This document shows, piece by piece, positions 8,830 through 19,435 of a stretch of DNA of 34,558 bases (the first letter of the stretch is position 1; each line of letters opens with the position of its first letter). Position numbers and translations under genes: made by a program. The stretch is from Chitinophaga pinensis (GTDB taxonomy: Bacteria; Bacteroidota; Bacteroidia; NS11-12g; UBA955): NCBI GenBank assembly GCA_945865625.1, contig CAMBFD010000001.1, positions 1 to 34,558 of the forward strand, read 5' to 3'. A model generated the notes under the pieces. That model was not told where the DNA came from. It saw only the letters and a list, made by a program, of their open reading frames with translations, and ran no database searches.

Positions 8830-10527
8830 TTAAGGCTTAATATCGCGAAGTCTTAACTGAACTGAAACCCTACCATTATAATTATTTTCTTCAATGCAAT
8901 AACACGCATTGAAAATGTTTCCGTTAGAAACTGTGTGAAAATGTTCAGCAAGTCCGAAACCAATTGCATCAAAAGTGTGTCGGGTGTTTCCTGAAAGTTG
9001 CAATTTCAAATGTTTATCTTTCAATACTCTAGCGGTATTTTGAGCTCTTACATTTGTTGTTTTAAAAATTGGAACAGTATTTCCAGGACCAAATGGAGCC
9101 ATTTGTGCAATCAAACTCATCATTTTATCGTTGATTTCATGTAGTTGTAATTCCAAATCATATTCAACTTCAGGAACCAAAGAGCTTTCAGTAATGGTTT
9201 TAGCCACAACTTTTTCAAATGCCTCTGCAAATGCTTCAAAATTTTCAAGTTTTACGCTTAACCCAGCGGCATATTTATGTCCGCCAAACTGATCTACATG
9301 TTGAGAACAGGTTTGTATGGCCTCATGGATGTCGAAGTTTTTCACACTCCTTGCCGAACCGGTATAAATTCCATCATTCAAAGAAAATATAATGGTAGGT
9401 TTATAAAATTGCTCAACCATTCTGCTGGCCACAATTCCTATAACACCTTTGTGCCAATCTTCACCTCTGAGCACAATGCTTTTAAGATCGAGCAATCCAG
9501 GTGTGTTTTCAACAATATGAATGGCATCTTTAGTAATATCGGTATCAATTTCTTTGCGCTCATCGTTTCTATCATATAAGATACGCGACAATTGACGAGC
9601 CGTCGAGTAATCTTGTTCAATGAGAACTCTAACAGCAGATTTAGCATCCGCAATCCTGCCAGCGGCATTGATTTTGGGGCCAATTCCAAAAATGATGTCT
9701 TGAATTGAATATTTGCTTTTAGCGGCAGCACCATCGAGCAGCGATTGAAGTCCAATTGAAGGATTTTCGTTTAGTTTTTTTAATCCAAAGTAGGCTAAAG
9801 TTCTATTTTCGCCACGCATATCAACCAAATCAGAAGCAATGCTCACAGCAACAAGGTCAATATAATCGAGGATTTTCTCTTCGGAAAAACCTTCTTTTTT
9901 GGAATAGGCTTGAATGAGTTTGAATCCAATACCTGCGCCAGAAAGTTCTTTATAAGGATAGGTGCAATCAGATCTTTTTGGGTTTAAGATTGCCTTAGCT
10001 TTTGGGAGTGTTTCACCTGGAAGGTGATGGTCGCAAATAATAAAATCGATTCCTTTAGAATTTGCATAATCAACAAGTTCATTTGAACGAATTCCACAAT
10101 CGAGGGCAATGATGAGGGAAATATTATTTTCAGCAGCAAAATCGATTCCTATTCTGCTAATTCCATAACCTTCTTTGTAGCGGTCTGGAATATAGTATTC
10201 AATATTTTGGTTGAGTGTTTTGAAATACGAATAAACAATACTTACTGCAGTGGTGCCATCTACATCATAGTCGCCATAAACCATCATTTTTTCTTGGTTT
10301 TGCAGGGCTGTTTTAATCCGAGAGTATGCAACATCCATATCTTTCATCAAGAATGGATCGTGTAAATCTGTTAAACTGGGCCTAAAAAATTGTTTTGCTT
10401 TTTCAAAAGTATCTATTTCACGCTGAACCAAGATGGTTGCAATATGTTCAGATACATTGATTTCTTGCGATAGACGGGCAATAATTTCGAGATTGGGTAA
10501 GGTTTTTGCGCTCCATCTATTTTCCAT
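8830..10527 (-). CDS. recJ: single-stranded-DNA-specific exonuclease RecJ
   Basis: DHH/DHHA1 motifs: YGDYDVDGTTA, CDHHLPGE, ALDCGIRS, GIGPKINAAGRI, HKGVIGIVASR, GGHKYAAG. Confidence 0.95.
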   Translation of the reverse strand: MENRWSAKTLPNLEIIARLSQEINVSEHIATILVQREIDTFEKAKQFFRPSLTDLHDPFLMKDMDVAYSRIKTALQNQEKMMVYGDYDVDGTTAVSIVYSYFKTLNQNIEYYIPDRYKEGYGISRIGIDFAAENNISLIIALDCGIRSNELVDYANSKGIDFIICDHHLPGETLPKAKAILNPKRSDCTYPYKELSGAGIGFKLIQAYSKKEGFSEEKILDYIDLVAVSIASDLVDMRGENRTLAYFGLKKLNENPSIGLQSLLDGAAAKSKYSIQDIIFGIGPKINAAGRIADAKSAVRVLIEQDYSTARQLSRILYDRNDERKEIDTDITKDAIHIVENTPGLLDLKSIVLRGEDWHKGVIGIVASRMVEQFYKPTIIFSLNDGIYTGSARSVKNFDIHEAIQTCSQHVDQFGGHKYAAGLSVKLENFEAFAEAFEKVVAKTITESSLVPEVEYDLELQLHEINDKMMSLIAQMAPFGPGNTVPIFKTTNVRAQNTARVLKDKHLKLQLSGNTRHTFDAIGFGLAEHFHTVSNGNIFNACYCIEENNYNGRVSVQLRLRDIKP

Positions 10528-10590
10528 ATTATCTGCAAAAATCGGTAATTTTTAGTTTATAGAAAAATAATATTAGAAGATTTTTTTTAG

Positions 10591-10598
10591 TATATTTG
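10591..10598 (+). promoter_or_regulatory. Bacteroidota -7 element TATATTTG, 4 nt before ATG 10603
   Basis: TATATTTG-ttat-ATG. Confidence 0.6.
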
Positions 10599-10602
10599 TT
10601 AT

Positions 10603-11925
10603 ATGCGCAAATTTAAATGTTTCGTTTTGGCAATTTTGTTAGTCTCATTGCATGGACTAACAGCTCAAATTACAATTACATCTGCATCGATGCCCGCCGC
10701 AAACGATACCATTCGTTATTCAACGGCTTCGCCTTCTGGGATAGGAACTTCATGGAAAACCAAGGGTGGCAATCAAACTTGGGATTTTTCAACTTTAACT
10801 TCTACAGGACAAGCATTAAATGAATACAAAAGCGCAAATAAAACGCCTTATGCTTTTTATTTCTTCGGTCAAATTGGTCAAAAAACTGCAGATAGCTTAG
10901 GTGGAGGTCCTTTCTTGTTTAAAAATATTTATTCATTTTATTCTAAATCGTCTACAGTATTTAAAGCTGAAGGTTTGGGATATACAATATCAGGAATTCC
11001 ATTGGCTTCAATGTACTCTGACGAAGATGAAATTTATCAGTTTCCACTTCAATACAACGACAGTGATGTTTCTAAATTTAGGTTTGTCTTTTCAATACCT
11101 GGTCAAACGTTGTTTACCTTCATTCAAGCAGGTAAAAGAACCAATCTTGTTGACGCTTGGGGAAGCATTAAAACGCCTTATAAAACATATACGGATGCCA
11201 TTAGAGTGTTTACCATTGTAGATGAGGTTGATACATTGGCTACGCAGTTCAGTAAAACACCAATTCCACGTAAAACGGTGTCGTATAAATGGTTGGCAAC
11301 CTCTGAGAAAATTCCTGTGCTCGAAATCATTGGAACGCTTTCTGCAAATGGAACTTTCACACCTACAATTATCAATTATAGAGATAAATATATAGCGAAT
11401 ACAAACACAAATGGGATGGTTGCTGATTTTACTGTCGATAAAGATACTGGAACAGTGGTTGTTGATACATTTACATTCACCAATACAACCAAGCCGTTTT
11501 CAATTACCAATACATGGACATTTACGCCGAGCATGGGTGTGAAATTTGTTAGTGGAACGAGTGCAACTTCGAGAGATGTTCGTGTGGTTTTTCAACTCGG
11601 TGGCGGACTGTATTCCGTGAACTTGAAAGCTAGTGCCGGAATTCTATCAGATGATACAACTTACAACGATTTGATTTTTATTGGGTGGGGATTAAATAGC
11701 CGGGAAATTCATAAAGTTGTGAATTTTTATCCCAATCCAGCCAAAGATTTTATCATTTTAGAAGGACAAACATCAGCTAAAAACGCAACTATTTTCAACA
11801 GTCAAGGACAAGCGGTCAAAATTGGGTTGGTTGAAGATGGTAAAATTGACGTAAGAGATTTATCATCAGGTATTTATTATTTAAAAGTTGAATCTGGGGT
11901 GATTCAGTTCATCAAACAAGATTAA
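10603..11925 (+). CDS. secreted protein with T9SS type A C-terminal sorting domain
   Basis: Signal peptide ending at GLTAQ; C-terminus VVNFYPNPAKDFIILEG...GIYYLKVESGVIQFIKQD is a typical T9SS CTD. Confidence 0.85.
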   Translation: MRKFKCFVLAILLVSLHGLTAQITITSASMPAANDTIRYSTASPSGIGTSWKTKGGNQTWDFSTLTSTGQALNEYKSANKTPYAFYFFGQIGQKTADSLGGGPFLFKNIYSFYSKSSTVFKAEGLGYTISGIPLASMYSDEDEIYQFPLQYNDSDVSKFRFVFSIPGQTLFTFIQAGKRTNLVDAWGSIKTPYKTYTDAIRVFTIVDEVDTLATQFSKTPIPRKTVSYKWLATSEKIPVLEIIGTLSANGTFTPTIINYRDKYIANTNTNGMVADFTVDKDTGTVVVDTFTFTNTTKPFSITNTWTFTPSMGVKFVSGTSATSRDVRVVFQLGGGLYSVNLKASAGILSDDTTYNDLIFIGWGLNSREIHKVVNFYPNPAKDFIILEGQTSAKNATIFNSQGQAVKIGLVEDGKIDVRDLSSGIYYLKVESGVIQFIKQD

Positions 11926-11974
11926 CAAAAACAAGATCTTCAACTTTAAGTTGCTTCAAAATTATTGAATTGCG

Positions 11975-12005
11975 TTGTAAAGTCGGTGGTTTTCAATTAT
12001 ATTCG
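11975..12005 (+). promoter_or_regulatory. promoter for the pnt operon: TTG-N20-TATATTCG
   Basis: TTG at 11975-11977, 20-nt spacer, TATATTCG at 11998-12005. Confidence 0.5.
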
Positions 12006-12033
12006 CATCAAATCAATTAATGATTAGAGCTAA

Positions 12034-13134
12034 GTGAAAATTGCTGTATTTAAAGAAACAAGACAGGGTGAAAATAGGGTGGCTTTAACCCCCCAAGTTT
12101 GCGCAAGTCTCCAAAAAATGGGTTTCGAAGTTTGGGTAGAGAAAGATGCTGGTATCAGCGCCCACTTCACAAATGAAATGTATGAACTAACTGGGGCCGC
12201 TGTAAAGTCGTCTGCTGAAATTTTAACTGCGGATATTTTCGTTCAAATAAATGTCCCTACAGTAGAACAAATTCAAACGATTCCTGATGGAAAAACTTGG
12301 ATTTCTTCTTTGTATTTCAGAACCAACCCAGAAGTAATTGAAGCATTCTCAAAAAAGAATATTTCTGCGGTATCTTTAGATGCGATTCCTCGTATTTCAA
12401 GAGCTCAGAGTATGGATATATTGAGTTCTCAAGCCAATTTGGCGGGATATAGAGCTGTCATAGAAGGTGCTTATCATTTAGATAAGATTTTCCCTATGTT
12501 AATGACGGCTGCTGGAACTGTTACACCTTCAAAAGTTTTAATTTTTGGGGTAGGAGTTGCTGGTTTACAAGCCATTGCAACCGCAAAACGTTTGGGTGCG
12601 GTGGTTGAAGCAACAGATGTTCGCCCTGAAACAAAAGAACAAGTTCAAAGTTTAGGGGGTAAATTCATTGAAGTAAAAGGTGTTGAAGTTGGATCTGAAG
12701 GCGGTTATGCAAAAGAAGCCTCTGAAGAATACCGCAAAGCTCAACGTGAAGCCGTGAATAAATCTTTGGCGCAAGCTGATTTAGTAATCACAACTGCCTT
12801 GGTACCCGGTAGGAAAGCTCCAATTTTAATCGATGATGAACAGTTAGGGCTAATGAAAACAGGTGCTGTACTCATTGATATGGCCGCTGAACAAGGTGGA
12901 AACTGTACCCAAACAAAAACGGGTGAAATCATTCATGTGAATGGCGTTAAATTGGTTGGTTCTGTGAACTTGCCTTCTTCGCTTTCTGCAAATGCAAGTG
13001 AACTTTTCGCAAGAAATATTTGGGAACTTTTAAAATTAATGGGTCCTAAAGGCGAAATGACTTTTGAGATGAATGATGAAATAGTTCAAGGATGTTTAAT
13101 TTCTCACCAAGGTAAAACTTTACACACTGCTTAA
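12034..13134 (+). CDS. pntAA: NAD(P) transhydrogenase subunit alpha part 1 (NAD-binding)
   Basis: GTG start; MKIAVFKETRQGENRVALTP, RISRAQSMDILSSQANLAGYRAV, GVGVAGLQAIATAKRLGA, TALVPGRKAPILI. Confidence 0.95.
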   Translation: MKIAVFKETRQGENRVALTPQVCASLQKMGFEVWVEKDAGISAHFTNEMYELTGAAVKSSAEILTADIFVQINVPTVEQIQTIPDGKTWISSLYFRTNPEVIEAFSKKNISAVSLDAIPRISRAQSMDILSSQANLAGYRAVIEGAYHLDKIFPMLMTAAGTVTPSKVLIFGVGVAGLQAIATAKRLGAVVEATDVRPETKEQVQSLGGKFIEVKGVEVGSEGGYAKEASEEYRKAQREAVNKSLAQADLVITTALVPGRKAPILIDDEQLGLMKTGAVLIDMAAEQGGNCTQTKTGEIIHVNGVKLVGSVNLPSSLSANASELFARNIWELLKLMGPKGEMTFEMNDEIVQGCLISHQGKTLHTA

Positions 13135-13140
13135 TAAAAA

Positions 13141-13464
13141 ATGGAAACGATTTTTGAATTTATAGGATCAAATATTACCTATATATACCTCATTGGTTTG
13201 ATGGTATTTGTTGGAATTGAATTAATTTCTCACGTACCAAGTGTACTTCACACACCGCTCATGAGTGGTGCAAATGCCATCCATGGGGTGGTTTTAATTG
13301 GTGCAATCATTGTTCTGGGCAAATCCGAAACAACCGATTATTTTTCTATTGTTGTTGGATTTATAGGTGTATTTGTAGGAACGCTAAACGTGATTGGTGG
13401 ATTTGTAGTTACCGACCGTATGTTGGAAATGTTTAAGAAAAAACCAAAGGGAGGCAAATCATAA
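13141..13464 (+). CDS. pntAB: NAD(P) transhydrogenase subunit alpha part 2 (membrane)
   Basis: 107 aa; SHVPSVLHTPLMSGANAIHGVVLIGA, GGFVVTDRMLEMFK. Confidence 0.93.
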   Translation: METIFEFIGSNITYIYLIGLMVFVGIELISHVPSVLHTPLMSGANAIHGVVLIGAIIVLGKSETTDYFSIVVGFIGVFVGTLNVIGGFVVTDRMLEMFKKKPKGGKS

Positions 13465-14861
13465 TGCAACACTTAATGGAAATTTGCTACTTGATAGGTT
13501 CATTTGGATTTATCATAGGACTTAAATTAATGGGTCAACCTGATTCTGCTCGTAAAGGAAACTTGGTGGCTGCATTTGGTATGGGAATGGCTGTTTTTGG
13601 TACTTTATTCCTAGATAAAACTGGGTTTGCCGTGATTCCAAATTTTGGTTATATAATTTCAGCCATTTTACTCGGTACCGTTGTTGGTACACTTATGGCA
13701 AAGCGTGTTCAAATGACCGCTATGCCTGAAATGGTTTCAATATTTAATGGAATGGGTGGTTTAGCCGCAGCTTTAATTTCTATCATCGAATGGCAAGAAA
13801 TTGCTCACCATCCTGAAATTGAAATGCCATTGGGTCATTATATTCCAATCATTGCCGGCTTAATTATTGGTACCATTTCTTTTGTGGGAAGTATCATCGC
13901 TTGGGGTAAGTTGAACGGTAAAATTGGAGATTTCCGTTTTGCTGGTCAACAATATATCAACGCGTTCATTTTATTGGTAATTATCGTTGCTGCATATTTT
14001 AATTTCACTCACATTGCCGATGGAGGTTCATTGTGGTTTTATATTACAATGGCAGTAGCCATAATATACGGATTATTGTTCGTATTTCCAATTGGTGGCG
14101 CCGATATGCCTGTTGTAATTTCATTGTTGAACTCATTTACAGGAGTTGCCGCTGCATGTGGTGGTTTCTTGTATAGCAACAACGTAATGTTAATGGGTGG
14201 CGTATTGGTAGGTTCAGCTGGTACCATTTTAACTGTTGTAATGTGTAAAGCCATGAATCGTTCGCTTATGAATGTATTAATTGGAATGGCTGGCTCAAAC
14301 AGTTCAGGAAGCGGCGCCGCTGTTTCTGGTTCAGCTAGAGAAGTTCAAGCTACCGATGTTGCAATCATGATGAAGTATGCTTCTAAAGTAATTATCGTAC
14401 CTGGTTATGGTTTGGCTGTTGCTCAAGCCCAACACGTTTGTCATGAGTTGGAAAATATATTGGCTGAAGAAGGTATTGATGTTAAATATGCAATTCACCC
14501 AGTTGCCGGTCGTATGCCAGGGCATATGAACGTTTTATTGGCTGAAAGTAATGTAGAATACGATAAATTAATTGAAATGGAACATATCAACTCTGAGTTT
14601 CCTACAACCGATGTAGTGTTGGTGGTTGGGGCAAACGACGTTGTGAATCCTGCAGCTAAAACTGATCCAACATCTCCAATTTATGGCATGCCAATTCTTG
14701 ATGTTGAACAAGCAAAACAAATTGTTGTTCTAAAACGTTCAATGAAATCGGGATATGCTGGAATTGAAAATGCATTGTTCTTTGATCCTAAGTGTGGAAT
14801 GCTTTTCGGGGATGCTAAAGATAGCTTACAAAAATTAGTGAATGAAGTGAAATCACTTTAA
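13464..14861 (+). CDS. pntB: NAD(P) transhydrogenase subunit beta
   Basis: TAATG overlap with pntAB; MPEMVSIFNGMGGLAAALIS, GADMPVVISLLNSFTGVAAACGGF, PGYGLAVAQAQH, HPVAGRMPGHMNVLLAE, GANDVVNPAA. Confidence 0.95.
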   Translation: MQHLMEICYLIGSFGFIIGLKLMGQPDSARKGNLVAAFGMGMAVFGTLFLDKTGFAVIPNFGYIISAILLGTVVGTLMAKRVQMTAMPEMVSIFNGMGGLAAALISIIEWQEIAHHPEIEMPLGHYIPIIAGLIIGTISFVGSIIAWGKLNGKIGDFRFAGQQYINAFILLVIIVAAYFNFTHIADGGSLWFYITMAVAIIYGLLFVFPIGGADMPVVISLLNSFTGVAAACGGFLYSNNVMLMGGVLVGSAGTILTVVMCKAMNRSLMNVLIGMAGSNSSGSGAAVSGSAREVQATDVAIMMKYASKVIIVPGYGLAVAQAQHVCHELENILAEEGIDVKYAIHPVAGRMPGHMNVLLAESNVEYDKLIEMEHINSEFPTTDVVLVVGANDVVNPAAKTDPTSPIYGMPILDVEQAKQIVVLKRSMKSGYAGIENALFFDPKCGMLFGDAKDSLQKLVNEVKSL

Positions 14862-14877
14862 TTATTCTTTATATAAC

Positions 14878-14912
14878 AAAAAAGGGGCTATTAAAAATAG
14901 CCTCTTTTTTTA
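14878..14912. terminator. intrinsic (likely bidirectional) terminator between convergent pntB and DUF255 genes
   Basis: AAAAAAGGGGCTATT-AAA-AATAGCCTCTTTTTTT stem-loop with flanking A and T runs. Confidence 0.85.
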
Positions 14913-14934
14913 TGATTTTAACTTTCTCGGGGTG

Positions 14935-16980
14935 TTATTCTGACTGGAAAATATCATCGAGGATTTCAATGGCTTGATCAACAGAATTCACCGGTTCGAA
15001 ACATTGATTCCCGGTGCAAACAAAAATTTGGGGCTGTGACTCAATTTTGTGATTTAACCAATGAACGACTGAATTTTCATTTATGGAATTTACATGTATC
15101 CAAGAGGGCAAATGCGATTTAATTTTTAGCACATCGGTTACATGATGATGGTTCGATATTGCAACTGTGCTCTGTCCACATGCAGATTGCATGTACATTC
15201 TTGTCCAATTGTTATACCACCCAGGGAATTTAGTCAATTGAGGGACCATTTGATTGAGTAATGTCATTGATATTTCTTTGAATTTTAAATTCCCTGTGTG
15301 AATTGATAAATCGTTTAAGCAATTTGCAAAAATACTGTTGGCGCTTGGAATCACATCATCCATTGAATCTGACTTCCTTAATATCAATTGCTCTCCATTG
15401 TTAGGTGCAAAGTAAAGTTGACTGTTCTGAGTGTCGAAGAATAATTCTATTGCTTTGTTTGTCAATATTTCAGCGCGTTCAATATATAATTCATTATTCG
15501 TGCATTGGAATAAATGCAATTGACCCTCAATCAAACAGGCATAATCTTCTAGAAACCCAGTTCCATAAATTGAGTCTTTCGACGAAATTCTAAAAAGTTC
15601 GTTGTTTTTTGAATTGTAAAAATGTTTCCAAATAAATGCCTCCAATTCAATTGCTAACGCTTTGAAATGGTTATTTTGTAAGTAAAAAGCAGCGTCGGAA
15701 AGTCCTTTTAACATCAATCCATTCCAAGATAAGATGATTTTGAAATCGAGTCCAGGTCTTACACGACTTTCTTGGAGTTGAAAGAGTTTAGATTTAACTG
15801 AAGACAATAACTGCTGATAGGTTTCATTGCTTAGATTCATTTTTTCAATGATTTGCAATGGAGCCATTTGTGTATGAAGAATGTTGAATTGATGTTCCCA
15901 GTTACCGTCGGGACTGATATTGTACAAATGTTTGGCAAATTCAAATTCTTGGTCGTTGAGTATAGATTTGCATTCAGATTCAGTAAAAACATAAAATCGT
16001 CCCTCAATCCCTTCACTGTCGGCGTCGAGTGCTGAAAAATAACCACCGTTTGATGCTTTTAGCTCACGTTCGCAAAATCCAATGGTTTGTTCAACAACGT
16101 CTTTATAAACACTTGCATTGCTCCAAGCGTAAGCCCGGGAATATAAAGAAATAAGCTGGGCATTGTCGTAAAGCATTTTTTCAAAATGCGGTGCGAACCA
16201 AAATTTATCGGTACTATATCTGTAAAAACCACCTCTAAGCGTATCGTAAATGCCTCCATTGAACATTTTCAACAACGACAAATGCATGAATTCCTTGGCT
16301 CTTTCATCACCTGAGATCAATAAATAATCGAGGGCAAACTCAAATTGACCGGGCAACATGAATTTAGGAGCTCTGTTTTGTCCCCCATGTTCCCAATCAA
16401 TATCTTTCGCAAAAACTTCAAAAAGTTCAAAGATATTTTTTCGCGAAAACTGCAAATCTTTGTCAGTTTCCAATTGACCATTCATATTTTTAAGGTCTGC
16501 ATATAATTTGTTTGCGTATTCCTCGAATTTCTCAGGTTCTTGCTTAAAATGGGTGGTTAATTGAATGATTAATTGTTGCCATTGGGGCATAGGAAAATAA
16601 GTTCCCGCGTACACAGGACGTCCATCGGGCAAACAAATGACATTCAATGGCCAACCTCCTTTTCCGGTCATGAGTTGGCAAGCATCCATGTAAACCATGT
16701 CAATATCAGGTCTTTCTTCTCGATCGACTTTGATATTGACCAAAGAAATATTCATAATTTCTGCCGTTTGATGGTCTTCAAAACTTTCATGTTCCATGAC
16801 ATGGCACCAATGGCAGGCGCTGTAGCCAATACTGACCAAAACCAACTTTTGTTTTTCTCTTGCTTCTTGCCACGCATTGTCGCTCCAAGGTTGCCATTCA
16901 ACTGGATTATAAGCATGTTGAAGGAGGTAAGGACTTTTACTTTCAATTAATTTATTTGGAATATTGTCGGAATTTTTCAC
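14935..16980 (-). CDS. thioredoxin domain-containing protein, DUF255 / YyaL-SPATA20 family
   Basis: 681 aa; [93 protein letters not shown] start. Confidence 0.93.
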   Translation of the reverse strand: MKNSDNIPNKLIESKSPYLLQHAYNPVEWQPWSDNAWQEAREKQKLVLVSIGYSACHWCHVMEHESFEDHQTAEIMNISLVNIKVDREERPDIDMVYMDACQLMTGKGGWPLNVICLPDGRPVYAGTYFPMPQWQQLIIQLTTHFKQEPEKFEEYANKLYADLKNMNGQLETDKDLQFSRKNIFELFEVFAKDIDWEHGGQNRAPKFMLPGQFEFALDYLLISGDERAKEFMHLSLLKMFNGGIYDTLRGGFYRYSTDKFWFAPHFEKMLYDNAQLISLYSRAYAWSNASVYKDVVEQTIGFCERELKASNGGYFSALDADSEGIEGRFYVFTESECKSILNDQEFEFAKHLYNISPDGNWEHQFNILHTQMAPLQIIEKMNLSNETYQQLLSSVKSKLFQLQESRVRPGLDFKIILSWNGLMLKGLSDAAFYLQNNHFKALAIELEAFIWKHFYNSKNNELFRISSKDSIYGTGFLEDYACLIEGQLHLFQCTNNELYIERAEILTNKAIELFFDTQNSQLYFAPNNGEQLILRKSDSMDDVIPSANSIFANCLNDLSIHTGNLKFKEISMTLLNQMVPQLTKFPGWYNNWTRMYMQSACGQSTVAISNHHHVTDVLKIKSHLPSWIHVNSINENSVVHWLNHKIESQPQIFVCTGNQCFEPVNSVDQAIEILDDIFQSE

Positions 16981-17003
16981 AATTGCTGTTATTTTGTAAT
17001 TAC

Positions 17004-17594
17004 ATGTTCAAAGGTCGGTATAGCATTTTATTTCTGTTGGTCATTTTATTGTTTTTTTCGAAAAATAATTATGCCGCCCAGATAAATGTCCATCAAAAAA
17101 TAGAATATTCATATCGTTCTATCGATTCGTTGGAACCAAATGTTTTAAATCAAGGGTTTATGGATGAGCGTGAGGCCTTTGATAGTTTGGTGTATTGGGT
17201 TATACATCCTAAATCAAAACCTAATTACGGATTTTTAACGGAAGAATTGTTCATGACACAATTGCGTAAAATTGACACAGTAACACCACCAGTGATGGTG
17301 AAAGCGCAATATATTGAATATAAACATCGTGTTGTAAAGAGTGTTGCAAAGTTTCGGAAATATTGCAAATCAAATTCTATACTGCTGAAAAAAATGGATA
17401 GTTCCAGTGGATTGCCGGCATTGGTTCAATGGCCGCCAATTATTTACAAAAACAAAGGCCCTTTTAATGTTAAACGGTATGAACTTGAAATCAATCGCAA
17501 AAAATTTAAATTCATCTTCCAATACGAATTGTGGTGGATCAATGGAAGGGCTTATTGGAACAATGAATTTCGGTATTACAACAATTCTGATTGA
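17004..17594 (+). CDS. hypothetical secreted or periplasmic protein
   Basis: 196 aa from ATG 17004 with hydrophobic signal-like N-terminus ([26 protein letters not shown]). No recognised domain. Confidence 0.65.
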   Translation: MFKGRYSILFLLVILLFFSKNNYAAQINVHQKIEYSYRSIDSLEPNVLNQGFMDEREAFDSLVYWVIHPKSKPNYGFLTEELFMTQLRKIDTVTPPVMVKAQYIEYKHRVVKSVAKFRKYCKSNSILLKKMDSSSGLPALVQWPPIIYKNKGPFNVKRYELEINRKKFKFIFQYELWWINGRAYWNNEFRYYNNSD

Positions 17595-17595
17595 T

Positions 17596-18360
17596 TTAAT
17601 TGTTTAATTTCCAGTGGGTTAAACTCGATTTCTTTTCAATATTCGCTTGTTTTTTCTGAGGGATATTGTGAAAAAAATCTCTGCCTGTAAGTTTTTCCAA
17701 GCTATCGATGGTAATTACAAAATGAGCCAATGGAAGGGAACTTCCTTCATTTTGAATGACAAATGCAATTCCATTTCCCGTTTGATTTGTATCGGCAATG
17801 GCCTTGAAATATAAATTGGGTACTGTGATTTTGTGAGTTTTCCCAATTTGCTGGGTTAATCGACCTTTTAAAATAGGACCAGTTACAATAAATAGGGCAG
17901 TGGTTGTTTTTGCCCATTGTCGCACTTGTTCTTCAAGTTTTTTCCAAATGCCACGATTGAATTGAGGCCTTTGGGGAGTTATATTACTCATGTAAAAACT
18001 TTCCTTCATCGCTTCCAACGACCATGTCATATCGGCAGCTGGTGCTAAGTGACCTCTATCGAACCCCGACTTTGAGTAATCTTTAGTATTGCAAGTTTCG
18101 GGATGAATTAAAGGGTCTACTAAAAATTTATTGGTTCTTTCAGCAACACCATTTAATTTTTTTCGCGTTAAAGTATAAGCAACCCAATTAGGTTGATGGT
18201 GGGTATGATTATAAGAAGTAATATACCCTAAATGTTGGGTTGTGATTTCATTGTCCAACAATAAGGGACATTCGAAAGGGAGAACTTTAATTTTCGAAAT
18301 GGTAAACGAAAACAAGAAAGTGGCAATGAAGATTATACTTAAATGACTTTTCAAATTCAT
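17596..18360 (-). CDS. secreted DNA/RNA non-specific endonuclease (NUC1/NucA-like)
   Basis: N-terminal signal-like segment; catalytic FDRGHLAPAADM and FYMSNITPQRPQFNRGIWKKLE. Confidence 0.9.
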   Translation of the reverse strand: MNLKSHLSIIFIATFLFSFTISKIKVLPFECPLLLDNEITTQHLGYITSYNHTHHQPNWVAYTLTRKKLNGVAERTNKFLVDPLIHPETCNTKDYSKSGFDRGHLAPAADMTWSLEAMKESFYMSNITPQRPQFNRGIWKKLEEQVRQWAKTTTALFIVTGPILKGRLTQQIGKTHKITVPNLYFKAIADTNQTGNGIAFVIQNEGSSLPLAHFVITIDSLEKLTGRDFFHNIPQKKQANIEKKSSLTHWKLNN

Positions 18361-18369
18361 TTAAGCAAA

Positions 18370-19398
18370 TTAACTGTTATAATTGATATCTTTTAAAATA
18401 TTTTTAACAATCCATGGTCCTTCATAAACAAATCCAGTATAGATTTGAATCAAATTTGCTCCGCGTACAAGTTTTTCTGTAGCGTCAATACCGTTAAAAA
18501 TACCACCTACACCAATGATTGGAATTTGTCCACCAAGTTCAATACTTAAAGCTGCCAGCATTGCGTTGCTAGTTTCAAAAACGGGTTGTCCTGATAAACC
18601 ACCGGCTCCAATTTTTTCAATTTCTTTATCTGAGATGGTTAATTTTTCTCTTGAAATGGTTGTGTTTGTAGCAACGATACCATCCACTTTGGCTTTTTTA
18701 ATGATTTCAACCAAATTTTTGATCGTATTGAATTGAAAATCAGGTGCTAATTTCAAGAAAATTGGTTTTGAAACAGATTTATTATTTCTAATTTTTTGGA
18801 GTTCCGTAAATAAACCAACGATAAATGTTTCTTCCTGCAAATCTCTCAATCCAGGTGTGTTAGGGCTTGATACATTTACAACTATATAGTCTACATAATC
18901 ATATAGTTTTTCAAAACAGAATACATAATCAATGCTGGCTTTATCGTTTGGTGTCGATTTGTTTTTACCTATATTCCCACCAATTATAAGTCCTTCAGGT
19001 CTGTTCTTGAGTCTTTCAACCATGTGATCAACCCCTAGATTATTGAAGCCCATTCTATTAATCAGTGCAAGATCGTTGGGAATTCTAAAAAGTCTAGGTT
19101 TGGGATTGCCTGATTGTGCTTTTGGGGTAACGGTACCTACTTCAACAAAACCGAAACCAAATTCTTTGAGAAGATGCAAACGTTTTGCGTCTTTATCGAA
19201 TCCAGCGGCAAGTCCTACAATATTTGGAAAAGTTATTCCAGCAACAATGACTGGTGTCGAATTTTTAATTTTAAAACTACGGCGCAATATTGTTCCAATT
19301 ATAGGCCATTTGAGTGCACTTTGCATTAAATTGAGTGCAACATCGTGAGCCTTTTCAGGTGGCAAAAGGAATAAAATAAACTTAATTAATGAATACAT
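18370..19398 (-). CDS. pyrD: quinone-dependent dihydroorotate dehydrogenase
   Basis: FPNIVGLAAGFDKDAK, EVGTVTPKAQSGNPKPRLFR, NRMGFNNLGVD, NVSSPNTPGLRDLQ, GGLSGQPVF, IGVGGIFNG. Confidence 0.95.
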   Translation of the reverse strand: MYSLIKFILFLLPPEKAHDVALNLMQSALKWPIIGTILRRSFKIKNSTPVIVAGITFPNIVGLAAGFDKDAKRLHLLKEFGFGFVEVGTVTPKAQSGNPKPRLFRIPNDLALINRMGFNNLGVDHMVERLKNRPEGLIIGGNIGKNKSTPNDKASIDYVFCFEKLYDYVDYIVVNVSSPNTPGLRDLQEETFIVGLFTELQKIRNNKSVSKPIFLKLAPDFQFNTIKNLVEIIKKAKVDGIVATNTTISREKLTISDKEIEKIGAGGLSGQPVFETSNAMLAALSIELGGQIPIIGVGGIFNGIDATEKLVRGANLIQIYTGFVYEGPWIVKNILKDINYNS

Positions 19399-19435
19399 AT
19401 TTTAGATAAATATAAGAGTGAAAATCATACCAAAC

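Noticed and set aside
11941-11953. Palindrome CAACTT-T-AAGTTG after the T9SS-sorted gene
   Set aside because: Short AT-rich palindrome without T-tract; expected by chance at this composition.
16573-16950. 125-aa plus-strand ORF opposite the DUF255 gene
   Set aside because: Lies wholly antisense to a strongly conserved catalytic region; no domain or promoter.
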